From contig NZ_CP107996.1 of NCBI RefSeq assembly GCF_036088315.1, positions 1,364,001 to 1,428,000 on the forward strand: DNA of 64,000 nucleotides, written 5' to 3'. Positions 47,926 through 56,888 of the stretch are shown in pieces; within the stretch, counting starts at the first letter, position 1, and every line of letters starts with the position of its first letter. The position numbers and the translations under genes are program-made. The notes under the pieces are model-generated. The model ran no database searches. It had not been told where the DNA came from and saw nothing but the letters and a program-made list of their open reading frames with translations. This DNA comes from Streptomyces sp. NBC_00344 (GTDB lineage: Bacteria > Actinomycetota > Actinomycetes > Streptomycetales > Streptomycetaceae).

Positions 47926-48005
47926 CGGCCTGATCGCGGTCGCACGCGATTCGTCACGCGCGACCGTGCGTGACGATCTTGGTGCCTGCGGCGAAGGCCG
48001 GCTGA

Positions 48006-48209
48006 CCTGCACGTTCGGGCGGCGCCTGGGGTGCACGGCAAGGGCTCTACGTCGCCGCCGCCGTTGCCCGCCAGATCGAACGCGACAACCTCAACGAACT
48101 CATCACCGTCGCCGAGGCCGAACATGGCGCCATCACCGATGAGGAGATCCAGGCTCTGCGCGTTCAGCTCCATCAGGCACAGGTGCAGGGCGGGGCAAAC
48201 ACCGCGTGA
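48006..48209 (+). pseudogene. Antitoxin remnant (VapB/CopG-like), 5' truncated
   Basis: The readable frame gives LYVAAAVARQIERDNLNELI then ITDEEIQALRVQ, matching the C-terminal part of antitoxins paired with PIN toxins. An in-frame TGA at 48003 and no start codon before the conserved part show that the N-terminal DNA-binding half is gone. Its stop overlaps the toxin GTG as in intact modules. Confidence 0.6.
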
Positions 48210-48621
48210 CCCGCTTCCCCGCCCCCGCGCCGGGCGGCACCCTCGTGCTGGACAGCGAAGGGCTGGCCAAGGCCGTATTGCGTGACCGCACAGTCACCGC
48301 GTGGCTGGCCCTCGCCCGAGCCGACGACCTGCGGGTGATCACGTCCGCGGCCACCCTCGTCGAGGCGGTACACCCCGGATGAACCGCCCGGCTCTGGAAT
48401 GGACACTGTCCCGCCTCGTGGTCGAACCGGTCACCGAGCAGATCGCCCGCCACGCAGGCACACTGCTCGCCGATGCCGAGCTGCACGGGCACAAGTACGC
48501 CATCGATGCCATGCTCAGCGCCACCGCCCTCGCCGCACCCGGCCCCATCACCGTCCTCACCTCCGACCCGGAGGACATCGCCACACTCTGCGGCGCACGC
48601 GCCACCGTGATCAAGATCTGA
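48206..48621 (+). pseudogene. PIN-domain toxin (VapC-like) pseudogene with frameshift
   Basis: From the GTG at 48206 the frame reads GGTLVLDSEGLAKAVL (first PIN Asp) and ends at a TGA (48380-48382) right after VEAVHPG. The same protein resumes in the next frame at 48379 (MNRPALEWTLSRLVVEPVTEQIARHA ... KYAIDAMLSATAL) and runs to 48621. One base lost in the CCCC run near 48374 accounts for the break. PIN toxins are Mg-dependent RNases, but this copy should be inactive. Confidence 0.7.
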
Positions 48622-48722
48622 GCAGTGAGCTGCCCCGCGCTAACGTGCGTGCGTTGAATCCGCCGCGGCCACGAGCACCACAACCCCCGCCGCTTGGCGT
48701 CCGGAACCTGCCCCGAAAGTTG

Positions 48723-49667
48723 TCAGGCCCCGGCCGAGCATGCTGTCGGAGCGACGAGATCTGATACCCCGTTCAACTCTCTGGCCCTGCGCACGAATCC
48801 CTGGTGCAGGTCCTGCGCCGCCTGCGGGACCGCGTCGCCCTTCCGGCGTTGCAGCATCAGCAGTACGTGGGTCGAGTCGTCCGCGAGCGGTCGGTGGGTG
48901 ATCCTGCCGAGCCTCTCCAGCGGATCGCCGATCACGCTGAAGTCCGGCAGGACCGTGACACCGAGTCCTTCGGCCACCATCAGCTTGCCCATCTCGGCGC
49001 CGTCGGTGGAGTACGAGAAGACCGGGTCCCGGCCTGCCAGGAGCCGGTGCACGAACCGGTGCATGACGTAACCGGAGCGCATCGCGACCAGAGGTTCGCT
49101 GAGGAGCTCTTCCACGGTGATCGCCGTACGGGAGGCGAGGGGGCTGCCGGGGTGCATGCAGGCCACCGGCCGGCCGCGCAGGAGCCGGGATGTCTCGAGG
49201 CCAGCGGGTACGTCGTCGCCGTCCAGGTGGTTGACCAGTCCGAGGTCGAAGCCGCCCTCGGAGAGGGCTCGTTGGATCTCTGTCTGCTGTACACCGACCA
49301 CCTCGACCTGTGTGACCGGATGCGTCGCGCGGAAGTCCCGTACCACCGGCACGAGCAGCGGCACGGTTGCCGCGTTCACCGTGCCGACCCGCACCATGCG
49401 GCTGATCCGGTGCTGCTCGCCGGCTGCGGCCCGGAGCCGGTCCAGCGCTTCCAGCACGCTCGCGATGTGCGGCAGCAGCTCCTGCCCCTGTGCGCTCATC
49501 GTCGATCCGGACCGCTTGCGCTCCAGGAGGTCGACGCCCAGCTCCCGTTCCAGATTTCTGACCGTCTCGCTCAACGCGGGCTGCGACATGCGCAGCTCCT
49601 CCGCCGCCCGACGGAGAGAACCGAGCCGTGTCACCGCGGAGATGTATTCCAATTGTTCGGTCCGCAT
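48723..49667 (-). CDS. LysR-family regulator of the organosulfur operon
   Basis: A 314-residue LysR protein: N-terminal HTH (EQLEYISAVTRLGSLRRAAEELRMSQPALSETVRNLERELG, about 4-45) and a two-lobed effector domain. It diverges from the dimethylsulfone/sulfonate operon. LysR proteins commonly control such genes in response to sulfate or cysteine precursors. The 373-base divergent region holds a leader peptide gene. Confidence 0.92.
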   Translation of the reverse strand: MRTEQLEYISAVTRLGSLRRAAEELRMSQPALSETVRNLERELGVDLLERKRSGSTMSAQGQELLPHIASVLEALDRLRAAAGEQHRISRMVRVGTVNAATVPLLVPVVRDFRATHPVTQVEVVGVQQTEIQRALSEGGFDLGLVNHLDGDDVPAGLETSRLLRGRPVACMHPGSPLASRTAITVEELLSEPLVAMRSGYVMHRFVHRLLAGRDPVFSYSTDGAEMGKLMVAEGLGVTVLPDFSVIGDPLERLGRITHRPLADDSTHVLLMLQRRKGDAVPQAAQDLHQGFVRRARELNGVSDLVAPTACSAGA

Positions 49668-49804
49668 ACAAGAAGAATGCTTTTGGTTTTCTGATCAGTG
49701 CAAGGTTTCCCCTGTCACAGGTTCGTGAAATCCAATGGTCCACGATACGAAACCGGTCGGGTTCCCCTTGACGGTTCTCATGGACTGCTGCCAGCATCGA
49801 GTTC

Positions 49805-49897
49805 ATGAACAAGCGACTGGACCTCACGCGGCGACGCCATGTCGACCTCGCTCGCGTCTCCAGCGCCTCCTGTCGTTCCTGCGGCCTGACTCGCTGA
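49805..49897 (+). CDS. Cys-containing leader peptide of the sulfur operon (30 aa)
   Basis: ATG at 49805 to TGA at 49897. The peptide reads MNKRLDLTRRRHVDLARVSS followed by ASCRSCGLTR. The LTRRRHVDLxRVSSAxCR core is a recurrent actinomycete leader-peptide pattern seen ahead of sulfur-assimilation genes, recalled rather than searched. Cys23 and Cys26 near the end suit ribosome stalling when Cys-tRNA is scarce. It lies 143 bases before sfnG. A 12-base palindrome GCCGAATTCGGC lies between it and the sfnG ribosome-binding site. Confidence 0.8.
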   Translation: MNKRLDLTRRRHVDLARVSSASCRSCGLTR

Positions 49898-50040
49898 TCC
49901 GCCGCCCTCCCCCAGTGCCCGCACCCGTCGTACAAACACGCGTGCCGCGCTGTCCTCACACCGTCTGAATCCGGCTCCCGCACAAGCCTGCCGAATTCGG
50001 CGTGCCTGAAATTCCGAGCATTCCGCGACAGGAGTTCTGC

Positions 50041-51159
50041 ATGCCCGCGCCCCTCAAATTCGCCTATTGGGTTCCCAATGTCAGCGGCGGCCTGGTCACC
50101 AGCAATATCGAACAGCGCACCGACTGGGGTTACGACTACAACCGGGAACTCGCCGTCCTCGCCGAGAACAACGGCTTCGACTATGCCCTCAGCCAGGTCC
50201 GCTACATGGCCAGCTACGGAGCCGAGTACCAGCACGAGTCCACCAGCTTCAGCCTCGTCCTGCTGCTGGCCACCGAGCGGTTGAAGCTCATCGCCGCCGT
50301 ACACCCCGGCCTGTGGCATCCGGGCGTCCTCGCCAAGTTCGGTGCCACCGCGGACCACCTCTCCAGAGGGCGATTCGCCGTCAATGTCGTCAGCGGCTGG
50401 TTCAAGGGCGAGTTCACCGCCCTGGGCGAGCCCTGGCTGGAGCAGGACGAGCGATACCGCCGCTCGGAGGAGTTCATCCGCGCGCTCCGTCAGCTCTGGA
50501 CCGAGGACCACACCGAACTCGCCGGCGACTTCTACCGGCTGCGCGACTTCACCCTCAAGCCCAAGCCGCTGAACTCACCCGAGCGCCCCCATCCGGAGAT
50601 CTTCCAGGGCGGCAACTCCACGGCCGCGCGCGCCATGGCCGGCCGTGTATCCGACTGGTACTTCTCCAACGGCAAGGACTTCGCCGGGGTCACCGAGCAG
50701 CTCGACGACGTACGCAAGTCCGCCGCCGAAGCGGGCCGCAGCGCACCGAAGTTCGGCCTCAACGGCTTCCTCATCGCCCGTGACACGGAGGCCGAGGCGC
50801 GCGAGACGCTGCGCGAGATCGTCGCCCGGGCAGACACCGAGGCCGTCGATGGCTTCGGCGCGGCCGTCAAGCAGGCCGGCCGGTCCGCCGCGGACGGCAA
50901 GGGCATGTGGCAGGACTCCTCCTTCGAGGACCTGGTGCAGTACAACGACGGCTTCCGTACCGGGCTCATCGGGACGCCGGAGCAGATCGCCGAGCGGATC
51001 GTCGCGTACAAGAAGCTCGGCGTCGACATGCTCCTCCTGGGCTTCCTGCACTACCACGAGGAGGTCGAGTACTTCGGCCGGCGGGTCCTGCCCCTGGTCC
51101 GTGAACTGGAGTCCCAGCTTCCCGACGGCGAAGCCGGGTCCGCGCCCGTCCCCGCCTGA
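50041..51159 (+). CDS. sfnG: FMNH2-dependent dimethylsulfone monooxygenase
   Basis: A 372-residue group C luciferase-like flavin monooxygenase. It opens LKFAYWVPNVSGGLVTSNIE, the hallmark of SfnG, and keeps the family segments QVRYMASYGAEYQHE and FAVNVVSGWFKGEF. SfnG oxidises dimethylsulfone to methanesulfinate and formaldehyde using FMNH2 from a partner reductase, which the same operon supplies. The ATG at 50041 has a CAGGAG ribosome-binding site. Confidence 0.92.
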   Translation: MPAPLKFAYWVPNVSGGLVTSNIEQRTDWGYDYNRELAVLAENNGFDYALSQVRYMASYGAEYQHESTSFSLVLLLATERLKLIAAVHPGLWHPGVLAKFGATADHLSRGRFAVNVVSGWFKGEFTALGEPWLEQDERYRRSEEFIRALRQLWTEDHTELAGDFYRLRDFTLKPKPLNSPERPHPEIFQGGNSTAARAMAGRVSDWYFSNGKDFAGVTEQLDDVRKSAAEAGRSAPKFGLNGFLIARDTEAEARETLREIVARADTEAVDGFGAAVKQAGRSAADGKGMWQDSSFEDLVQYNDGFRTGLIGTPEQIAERIVAYKKLGVDMLLLGFLHYHEEVEYFGRRVLPLVRELESQLPDGEAGSAPVPA

Positions 51160-51224
51160 GATCACCGCGCGCCCTGCGTACTTCCCGCCTTCCGCACCGC
51201 ACGCCGCGAAAGAGGTCACTCACC

Positions 51225-52442
51225 ATGAGCACTGTCACGCCCGTCGACTGGCAGACCCGTACCGCTCCGCAGTCCGCCGAGGAATGGATCGCCCGCGCCA
51301 CCGAGGTCGCAACCGTCCTCGCCACCGACGCCGCCGCCCGCGACCACGCGGGTGCCACCCCGCACGCCGAGGTCCAACTCCTCAAGGAATCCGGCCTGGT
51401 GACCCTGCTCGGCCCCGTCGCGCACGGTGGCGCGGGTCAGGACTGGACGACCGCCTACCGGGTGGTCCGCGAGGTCTCCAAGGCCGACGGTTCCATCGGC
51501 CAGCTCCTCGGCTACCACTACCTGTGGAACTGGGCCGCCCGCCTGGTGGGCACCCGCGAACAGTGGGAGCACGTGGAGGCCGAGGCCGCCAGGCACCGCT
51601 GGTTCTTCGGCGGAGCCGTCAATCCGCGCGACGCGGACGTCCTCGTGACCGAGGACGGCGACGACCTGGTCCTCACCGGTCGAAAGACCTTCTCCACCGG
51701 CAGCAGGATCTCGGACGTCACCGTTCTGGAAGGCGTCTTCGAGGGCACCGACCAGCACGTCTTCGCAATCGTGCCCTCCGACAGCGACGGCCTGACCTTC
51801 CACGACGACTGGGACAATATCGGCCAGCGGCTCACCGAGAGCGGCGGCGTCACCCTCGACGGCGTCCGCACCCCGTGGTCCTCCGCGGCCGGATACGTCG
51901 ACAAGAAGTTCCAGCCGCGCATCTACAACACCCTCAACGTCCCCACCATCCAGCTGGTCTTCGTCAACTTCTACCTCGGCATCGCGGCCGGCGCGCTGCA
52001 GACGGCCGCCACCTACACACGCGAGAAGACCCGCCCCTGGCTGCACGGAGGCCATGAGCGCGCCGCCGACGAGCCGTACGTCATCGACGTCTACGGCGAC
52101 CTCACCGCGAAGCTGTGGGCGGTCGAGGCTTTGGCCGACGCCGTCGCCGCCGAGGGGCAGCGACTGCACGAGGACCCCGACGCGGTCACCGAGCAGGCAC
52201 GTGGCGAATTCGAGGTACGGGTGGCCGCGGTCAAGGCCCGAGCCACCGATGTCGCCCTGGAAGTCTCCAGCCGCATCTTCGAGGTCACCGGGGCCCGCTC
52301 CACCGCCAGCGCCGAGGGCCTGGACCGGTTCTGGCGCAACGTGCGCACCCACACCCTCCACGACCCGGTCTCCTACAAGCGCCGCGAGGTCGGACGCTGG
52401 GTCCTGAGCGGTGAGCTGCCCGAACCGACCTGGTACTCCTGA
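51225..52442 (+). CDS. Acyl-CoA dehydrogenase-like flavin monooxygenase (SfnC/MsuC or DszC type)
   Basis: A 405-residue protein with the acyl-CoA dehydrogenase fold but in a sulfur-oxidation context. It shows HGGAGQDWTTAYRVVREVSKADGSIGQLLGYHY, then LTGRKTFSTGS, and ends with FWRNVRTHTLHDPVSYKRREVG, the pattern of FMNH2-using monooxygenases such as DszC and MsuC rather than true dehydrogenases. In this operon it is a good candidate for methanesulfinate to methanesulfonate oxidation. Confidence 0.85.
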   Translation: MSTVTPVDWQTRTAPQSAEEWIARATEVATVLATDAAARDHAGATPHAEVQLLKESGLVTLLGPVAHGGAGQDWTTAYRVVREVSKADGSIGQLLGYHYLWNWAARLVGTREQWEHVEAEAARHRWFFGGAVNPRDADVLVTEDGDDLVLTGRKTFSTGSRISDVTVLEGVFEGTDQHVFAIVPSDSDGLTFHDDWDNIGQRLTESGGVTLDGVRTPWSSAAGYVDKKFQPRIYNTLNVPTIQLVFVNFYLGIAAGALQTAATYTREKTRPWLHGGHERAADEPYVIDVYGDLTAKLWAVEALADAVAAEGQRLHEDPDAVTEQARGEFEVRVAAVKARATDVALEVSSRIFEVTGARSTASAEGLDRFWRNVRTHTLHDPVSYKRREVGRWVLSGELPEPTWYS

Positions 52443-52501
52443 CCGCGCTCCGGGGCCGCCTTCCGCCGTGGAAGGCGCCCCCACCATCCGAAAGGGCACC
52501 C

Positions 52502-53056
52502 ATGGCCACCGTCCTGTCCGTCTCCGGCAGCCCCTCTGCCTCCTCCCGCACGGGAAGACTGCTGCGCCACCTGGATGCGCGCGTCGCCGCCCAGGGCCAC
52601 GAGGTGATCCCGCTCGACGTCCGCACCATCCCCGCCGAAGCGCTGCTCGGCGCCGACTTCCGCCACCCCGCGATCATCGAGGCCACCGAGCTCTTCGCCC
52701 GCGCCGACGGGGTCGTCATCGGCACCCCCGTCTACAAGGCGGCATACTCCGGCGTCCTCAAGGCCCTCCTCGACCTGCTTCCGCAGTACGCCCTCGCGGG
52801 AAAGACCGTGCTCCCCCTGGCCACCGGCGGTACCACGGCACACGTCCTGGCCATCGACTACGCCCTGCGCCCGGTGCTCAGCTCCATGGGCGCCGCTCAC
52901 ATCGTCCAGGGCTGGTTCACCCTCGACAAGGACCTCACCGCCCACGAGGACGGTTCCCTGACTGTAGCTCCGGCCGCGAGCGAGGCGCTGTCCCAGGTCC
53001 TCGACCAGTTCGTGACGGCCCTCGGCCGTGCGCCACTGCTGGCCGTGGCGGGCTGA
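52502..53056 (+). CDS. ssuE: NAD(P)H-dependent FMN reductase (SsuE/MsuE family)
   Basis: A 184-residue flavodoxin-like reductase. The FMN-binding phosphate loop is [10 protein letters not shown] (residues 9-18), followed by GVVIGTPVYKAAYSGVLKALLDL, the conserved SsuE tract. It supplies FMNH2 to the monooxygenases encoded around it. It is separated from the next gene by only 3 bases. Confidence 0.93.
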   Translation: MATVLSVSGSPSASSRTGRLLRHLDARVAAQGHEVIPLDVRTIPAEALLGADFRHPAIIEATELFARADGVVIGTPVYKAAYSGVLKALLDLLPQYALAGKTVLPLATGGTTAHVLAIDYALRPVLSSMGAAHIVQGWFTLDKDLTAHEDGSLTVAPAASEALSQVLDQFVTALGRAPLLAVAG

Positions 53057-53059
53057 GCC

Positions 53060-54244
53060 ATGACCGCACACGTCATCGCCAACGACGCGGAGGCCCTCAC
53101 GGTCGCCGCCTCGCTGGCTGAGGAGTTCCGCGCCGACGCCTCCGCGCGGGACGTTGGACGCCGCCTGCCGCGTGCGGAGCTGGACCGGCTCTCCGCGTCC
53201 GGGCTGCTCGCCGTCACCGTCCCCGCCGAACACGGCGGGGCCGACGTCTCCGCGGAGACCCTCGCCGAGATCTTCCGGCTGCTGGCCGCCGCCGACGCCA
53301 GCCTCGCCCAGATCCCGCAGAGCCACTTCGCCTACGTCAACGTGATCCGACGCCAGGGAACCGACGAACAGCAGAAGTTCTTCTTCGCCGAACTGCTCTC
53401 CGGGGCACGCCTGGGCAACGCCCAGTCGGAGGCGGGCACCAAGCACGTCCAGGACATCCGCACCCGCCTGGAACGGCGGCCCGACGGCTCGTACGACCTG
53501 ACCGGAGTCAAGCACTACTCCACCGGCGCCCTCTTCGCCCACTGGATCCCCGTCCTGGCCCGCACGGACGACGAGACCCTGCAGGTGGCCTACGTGCCCC
53601 GGGACGCCCCGGGCCTCACCGTCGTCGACGACTGGGACGGCCTGGGCCAGCGCACGACCGCGAGCGGCACCGTGCGCCTGGAGGGCGTACGGGTTCCGGC
53701 CGACCGCGTCCTACCGCACCACCTCACCTTCGAAGGCCCGCAACTCCACGGCGCGGTCGCGCAGTTGCTGCACGCGGCGATCGACACCGGTATCGCCGGA
53801 GCCGCCCTCGCAGAGGCGGCCCAGTTCGTACGGACCAAGAGCCGCCCCTGGTTCGAGAGCGGCGTTGGATCGGCCGCCGAGGATCCGCTGCTGATCCAGC
53901 GGTTCGGCGAACTCTCCGTCCAGGTCAGGGCTGCAAAGGCACTGCTGGGTGACGCGGCGCGGACCGTGGACACCGCCCGAGTCGACCTCACCGACGATTC
54001 GGCGGCCGAGGCGTCGATCGCCGTGGCAGCCGCCAAGGTACTGGCCGCGCAGACCGCCGTGGAGGTGGCGGGCGCCCTCTTCGAGGTGGCCGGGACCCGC
54101 TCCGCCCTCAACTCCCTCAACCTGCACCGGTACTGGCGCGACGCCCGCACCCATACGCTCCACGATCCGGTCCGCTGGAAGATCCAGCACATCGGACGCC
54201 ACGTACTCAACAACACCCGGCCGCCCCGCCACGGCCTGCTCTGA
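53060..54244 (+). CDS. SfnB-family sulfur-acquisition oxidoreductase
   Basis: A 394-residue second acyl-CoA dehydrogenase-like flavoprotein. It has the SfnB-type features IPQSHFAYVNVIRRQGTDEQQKFFFAELLSGARLGNAQSE, LTGVKHYSTGALFAHWIPV, and the same C-terminal RYWRDARTHTLHDPVRWK motif. It probably oxidises another organosulfur intermediate with reduced flavin. It starts 3 bases after ssuE. Confidence 0.88.
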   Translation: MTAHVIANDAEALTVAASLAEEFRADASARDVGRRLPRAELDRLSASGLLAVTVPAEHGGADVSAETLAEIFRLLAAADASLAQIPQSHFAYVNVIRRQGTDEQQKFFFAELLSGARLGNAQSEAGTKHVQDIRTRLERRPDGSYDLTGVKHYSTGALFAHWIPVLARTDDETLQVAYVPRDAPGLTVVDDWDGLGQRTTASGTVRLEGVRVPADRVLPHHLTFEGPQLHGAVAQLLHAAIDTGIAGAALAEAAQFVRTKSRPWFESGVGSAAEDPLLIQRFGELSVQVRAAKALLGDAARTVDTARVDLTDDSAAEASIAVAAAKVLAAQTAVEVAGALFEVAGTRSALNSLNLHRYWRDARTHTLHDPVRWKIQHIGRHVLNNTRPPRHGLL

Positions 54245-54300
54245 CAGACCGGCTCCCAGGACCTGTCAGACACCCGGAACCTCCTGAACGGAGACACCAC

Positions 54301-55443
54301 GTGTCCCTCACCTTCCACTGGTTTCTGCCCACCAACGGCGACAGCCGCCATGTCGTCGGCGGCGGTCACGGAACGCCGGCCACCGCCAGCGGACGGGACC
54401 GGCCCCCGACGGTGGCCTACCTGAGCCAGATCGCCCGCGCCGCCGAAGACCTGGGCTTCGTGGGCGCACTCACCCCCACCGGCGCCTGGTGCGAGGACGC
54501 GTGGCTGGCCACGGCGATGGTGGCCCAGCACACCGAGCGGCTGAAGTTCCTGGTCGCCTTCCGCCCCGGCTTCGTCTCCCCCACGCTCGCCGCCCAGATG
54601 GCCTCCACCTTCCAGCGGCAGACGGGAGGCAGGCTCCTGCTCAACGTGGTCACCGGCGGCGAGAGCCACGAACAGCGCGCCTACGGCGACTTCCTCGACA
54701 AGAACGCCCGCTACCGCCGCACCGGAGAGTTCCTGGGGATCGTCCGGGCCCTGTGGGAAGGCAAAACGGTCGACCTGCCAGGCGAGCACCTCAGCGTCGA
54801 GGGCGCGAGGCTGGCACGCACGCCGGATCCAGTCCCCGAGGTCTACTTCGGCGGCTCCTCGCCGATCGCCGGCGAGATAGCGGCCCAGCACGTCGACGTG
54901 TACCTCACCTGGGGCGAACCTCCCACACAGGTAGCCGAGAAGATCACCCGGATCCGGGAGCTCGCCGCGAGACAGCAGCGCTCGGTACGGTTCGGCATCC
55001 GGCTGCACGTCATCACCAGGGACACGTCCGAGCAGGCGTGGGCCGAGGCCGGCCGGCTCCTGGAGGGCTTCGACCAGAAGACTGTGGCATCCGTGCAAGC
55101 AGGACTTGCCCGCAGCGAGTCCGAAGGACAGCAGCGGATGCTCGCACTGCACAGCGGTGGGGACCGGCACGGCCTGGAGATCCACCCCAACCTCTGGGCA
55201 GGGATCGGCCTGGTGCGCGGCGGCGCGGGCACCGCCCTCGTCGGCAGCCACGCAGAGGTCGCCGAGCGAATCAAGGAGTACGCGGCCCTCGGCATCGACG
55301 AGTTCATCCTCTCCGGCTATCCGCACCTGGAGGAGGCGTACTGGTTCGGTGAGGGCGTGCTGCCCCGGCTGGCCTCAGAGGGCCTGTGGCAGCACCCGTT
55401 CGAGAAGAGTGCAGCTCGGGCTGTCCAGGTGCCCTTCGCCTGA
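54301..55443 (+). CDS. ssuD: FMNH2-dependent alkane-/methanesulfonate monooxygenase
   Basis: A 380-residue luciferase-like monooxygenase: LTFHWFLPTNGDSRHVVGGG at the start, then CEDAWLATAMVAQHTERLKFLVAFRPG, and LLLNVVTGGESHEQRAYGD, the core motifs of SsuD/MsuD. It cleaves C1 or longer sulfonates to sulfite and an aldehyde. The GTG start is at 54301. Last gene of the operon. No SsuABC transporter is present here. Confidence 0.92.
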   Translation: MSLTFHWFLPTNGDSRHVVGGGHGTPATASGRDRPPTVAYLSQIARAAEDLGFVGALTPTGAWCEDAWLATAMVAQHTERLKFLVAFRPGFVSPTLAAQMASTFQRQTGGRLLLNVVTGGESHEQRAYGDFLDKNARYRRTGEFLGIVRALWEGKTVDLPGEHLSVEGARLARTPDPVPEVYFGGSSPIAGEIAAQHVDVYLTWGEPPTQVAEKITRIRELAARQQRSVRFGIRLHVITRDTSEQAWAEAGRLLEGFDQKTVASVQAGLARSESEGQQRMLALHSGGDRHGLEIHPNLWAGIGLVRGGAGTALVGSHAEVAERIKEYAALGIDEFILSGYPHLEEAYWFGEGVLPRLASEGLWQHPFEKSAARAVQVPFA

Positions 55444-55469
55444 CAGATCACCGACCGAGGAAGATATGG

Positions 55470-55950
55470 ACGCCCCGCCGGCGCCCCCGACACGGCCCTC
55501 CAGTCGATCGCGAAAGCAGCCGGCGTAGGCCAGAGGACCATCTACCTGCACTTCCCCAGCCGCGAGGCGTTGCTCCTCGCCGTCTACCGGACTGACATCG
55601 AAGAACTGGTCGAAGCCACCCACGCCTGCTCAACGAACACGAACCCATGGACGCACTGCGCCTCCGGTTCCGGCAGCTCGCCACGTACGGCAGCAGCAAA
55701 CACGGGGCGCCCCCGGCCATGGAGGCCACCACCCGCGCCGATCTGGGCAGTCACTTCTACCCGCCGGTCGCCGCGGCACTGGACCAGCTACTCACCGCCT
55801 TCAAGGCGCCAGACAGCTGAGACCCTGTGCCGATGCCGACGAGGTCCTCCTGCTGATGCCGTTCCTGTCGAAGACCGGCAGCGGTCCCGACAGGCGGGAA
55901 CGCACCGAGCGCATGCTCAGCATCGTCATCGACGGGCTGCGACACGCGCC
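55470..55950 (+). pseudogene. TetR-family regulator pseudogene
   Basis: Translated fragments in changing frames spell a TetR protein: the HTH reads ALQSIAKAAGVGQRTIYLHFPSREALLLAVYRTDIEELV (about 55495-55615). Then, after a frameshift, EPMDALRLRFRQLATYGSSKHGAPPAMEA and ADLGSHFYPPVAAALDQLLTAFKA follow, then ADADEVLLLMPFLSK and RMLSIVIDGLR. At least two frameshifts and losses make it inactive. Its place after ssuD suggests a former neighbour regulator. Confidence 0.7.
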
Positions 55951-56195
55951 TGGAACTCGACAGCGACCGCCCCGGTCGGCAACTGCGCAGCCCCGTCCAG
56001 CCGCGCACGCGACGACATGCGTGACCACGAGCAGTCGCGTTCGGGAAGGCAGCGGGTTCTGCGACGTTCCCCGGGTGGCCAGTTGGGCCGATACACCTGT
56101 GACAGAACGAAGACGTCGCGAAGAACCGCCTGTAACTCGGTGCGAGATACAAATACTTCTGACCGCACGGACCGCACTACTCACGGGGGAACACC

Positions 56196-56888
56196 ATGAA
56201 GCACACCCGCATCGCCGCTCTCGCCGCCATCAGCCTCGCCGCCACCCTCTCCCTCACCGCCTGCAGCGGTGACGGCTCCGGCAAGGACTCCTCCGCCAAG
56301 GGCGACTCCACCCCGTCCTCGGCCGGGTCTTCTTCGTCCTCGGACGGTGGCTCGAAGCCGGGGGGCGGCTCGAACTCCGGCGACTCGACCGCCGACAACA
56401 CGAAGCCGGACTCCGGCGGCCAGGGCACCCAGGCGGGCACCCGTCCCGGCAGCACGAACGGCGCCGCGACGACCAGCAACAAGGTCGCGTTCTGCAAGAC
56501 CGAGGACCTGGCCATCGACGCCACCAACGCCGCGCCCGACAAGACCTCCGGCCGGATCAACATCACCATGATCAACCGGGGTTCGGCCACCTGCTCGGCC
56601 ACCGGCTTCGCCGGCGTCGACATCAAGGACGCCGACCACACATCGAACCCCATCGAGCGCGGCCCGGCCCAGCCGCGCATCACCATCCTCAAGCCCGGCG
56701 ACGCCGCGATCTTCGACCTCGCCTACACCATCGACACCACCGGCAACAGCCTCTCCACCCCGACCAACATCCTGGTCACGCCCCCGAACGAGACCCACAC
56801 CGTCAGCCTGAATTGGCCCGCCGCCGCCGGCCAGATCAAGGGCGCCTACACCGACGTCCAGGTCTACCCCACCCACACCACCAAGTAG
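56196..56888 (+). CDS. DUF4232 lipoprotein
   Basis: A 230-residue lipoprotein. A signal peptide with lipobox LTAC (Cys23) is followed by a long Ser/Gly/Asp/Thr linker (24-95) and a C-terminal DUF4232 beta domain (about 97-228) beginning FCKTEDLAIDATNAAPDKTSGRINITMINRG. The domain is a common surface-exposed module of streptomycetes with unknown function. Stands alone among decayed sequences. Confidence 0.88.
   Translation: MKHTRIAALAAISLAATLSLTACSGDGSGKDSSAKGDSTPSSAGSSSSSDGGSKPGGGSNSGDSTADNTKPDSGGQGTQAGTRPGSTNGAATTSNKVAFCKTEDLAIDATNAAPDKTSGRINITMINRGSATCSATGFAGVDIKDADHTSNPIERGPAQPRITILKPGDAAIFDLAYTIDTTGNSLSTPTNILVTPPNETHTVSLNWPAAAGQIKGAYTDVQVYPTHTTK

Noticed and set aside
47937..47966. CGGTCGC/GCGACCG hairpin after the response regulator
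   Set aside because: Only 7 pairs with a 16-base loop, too weak to call a terminator.
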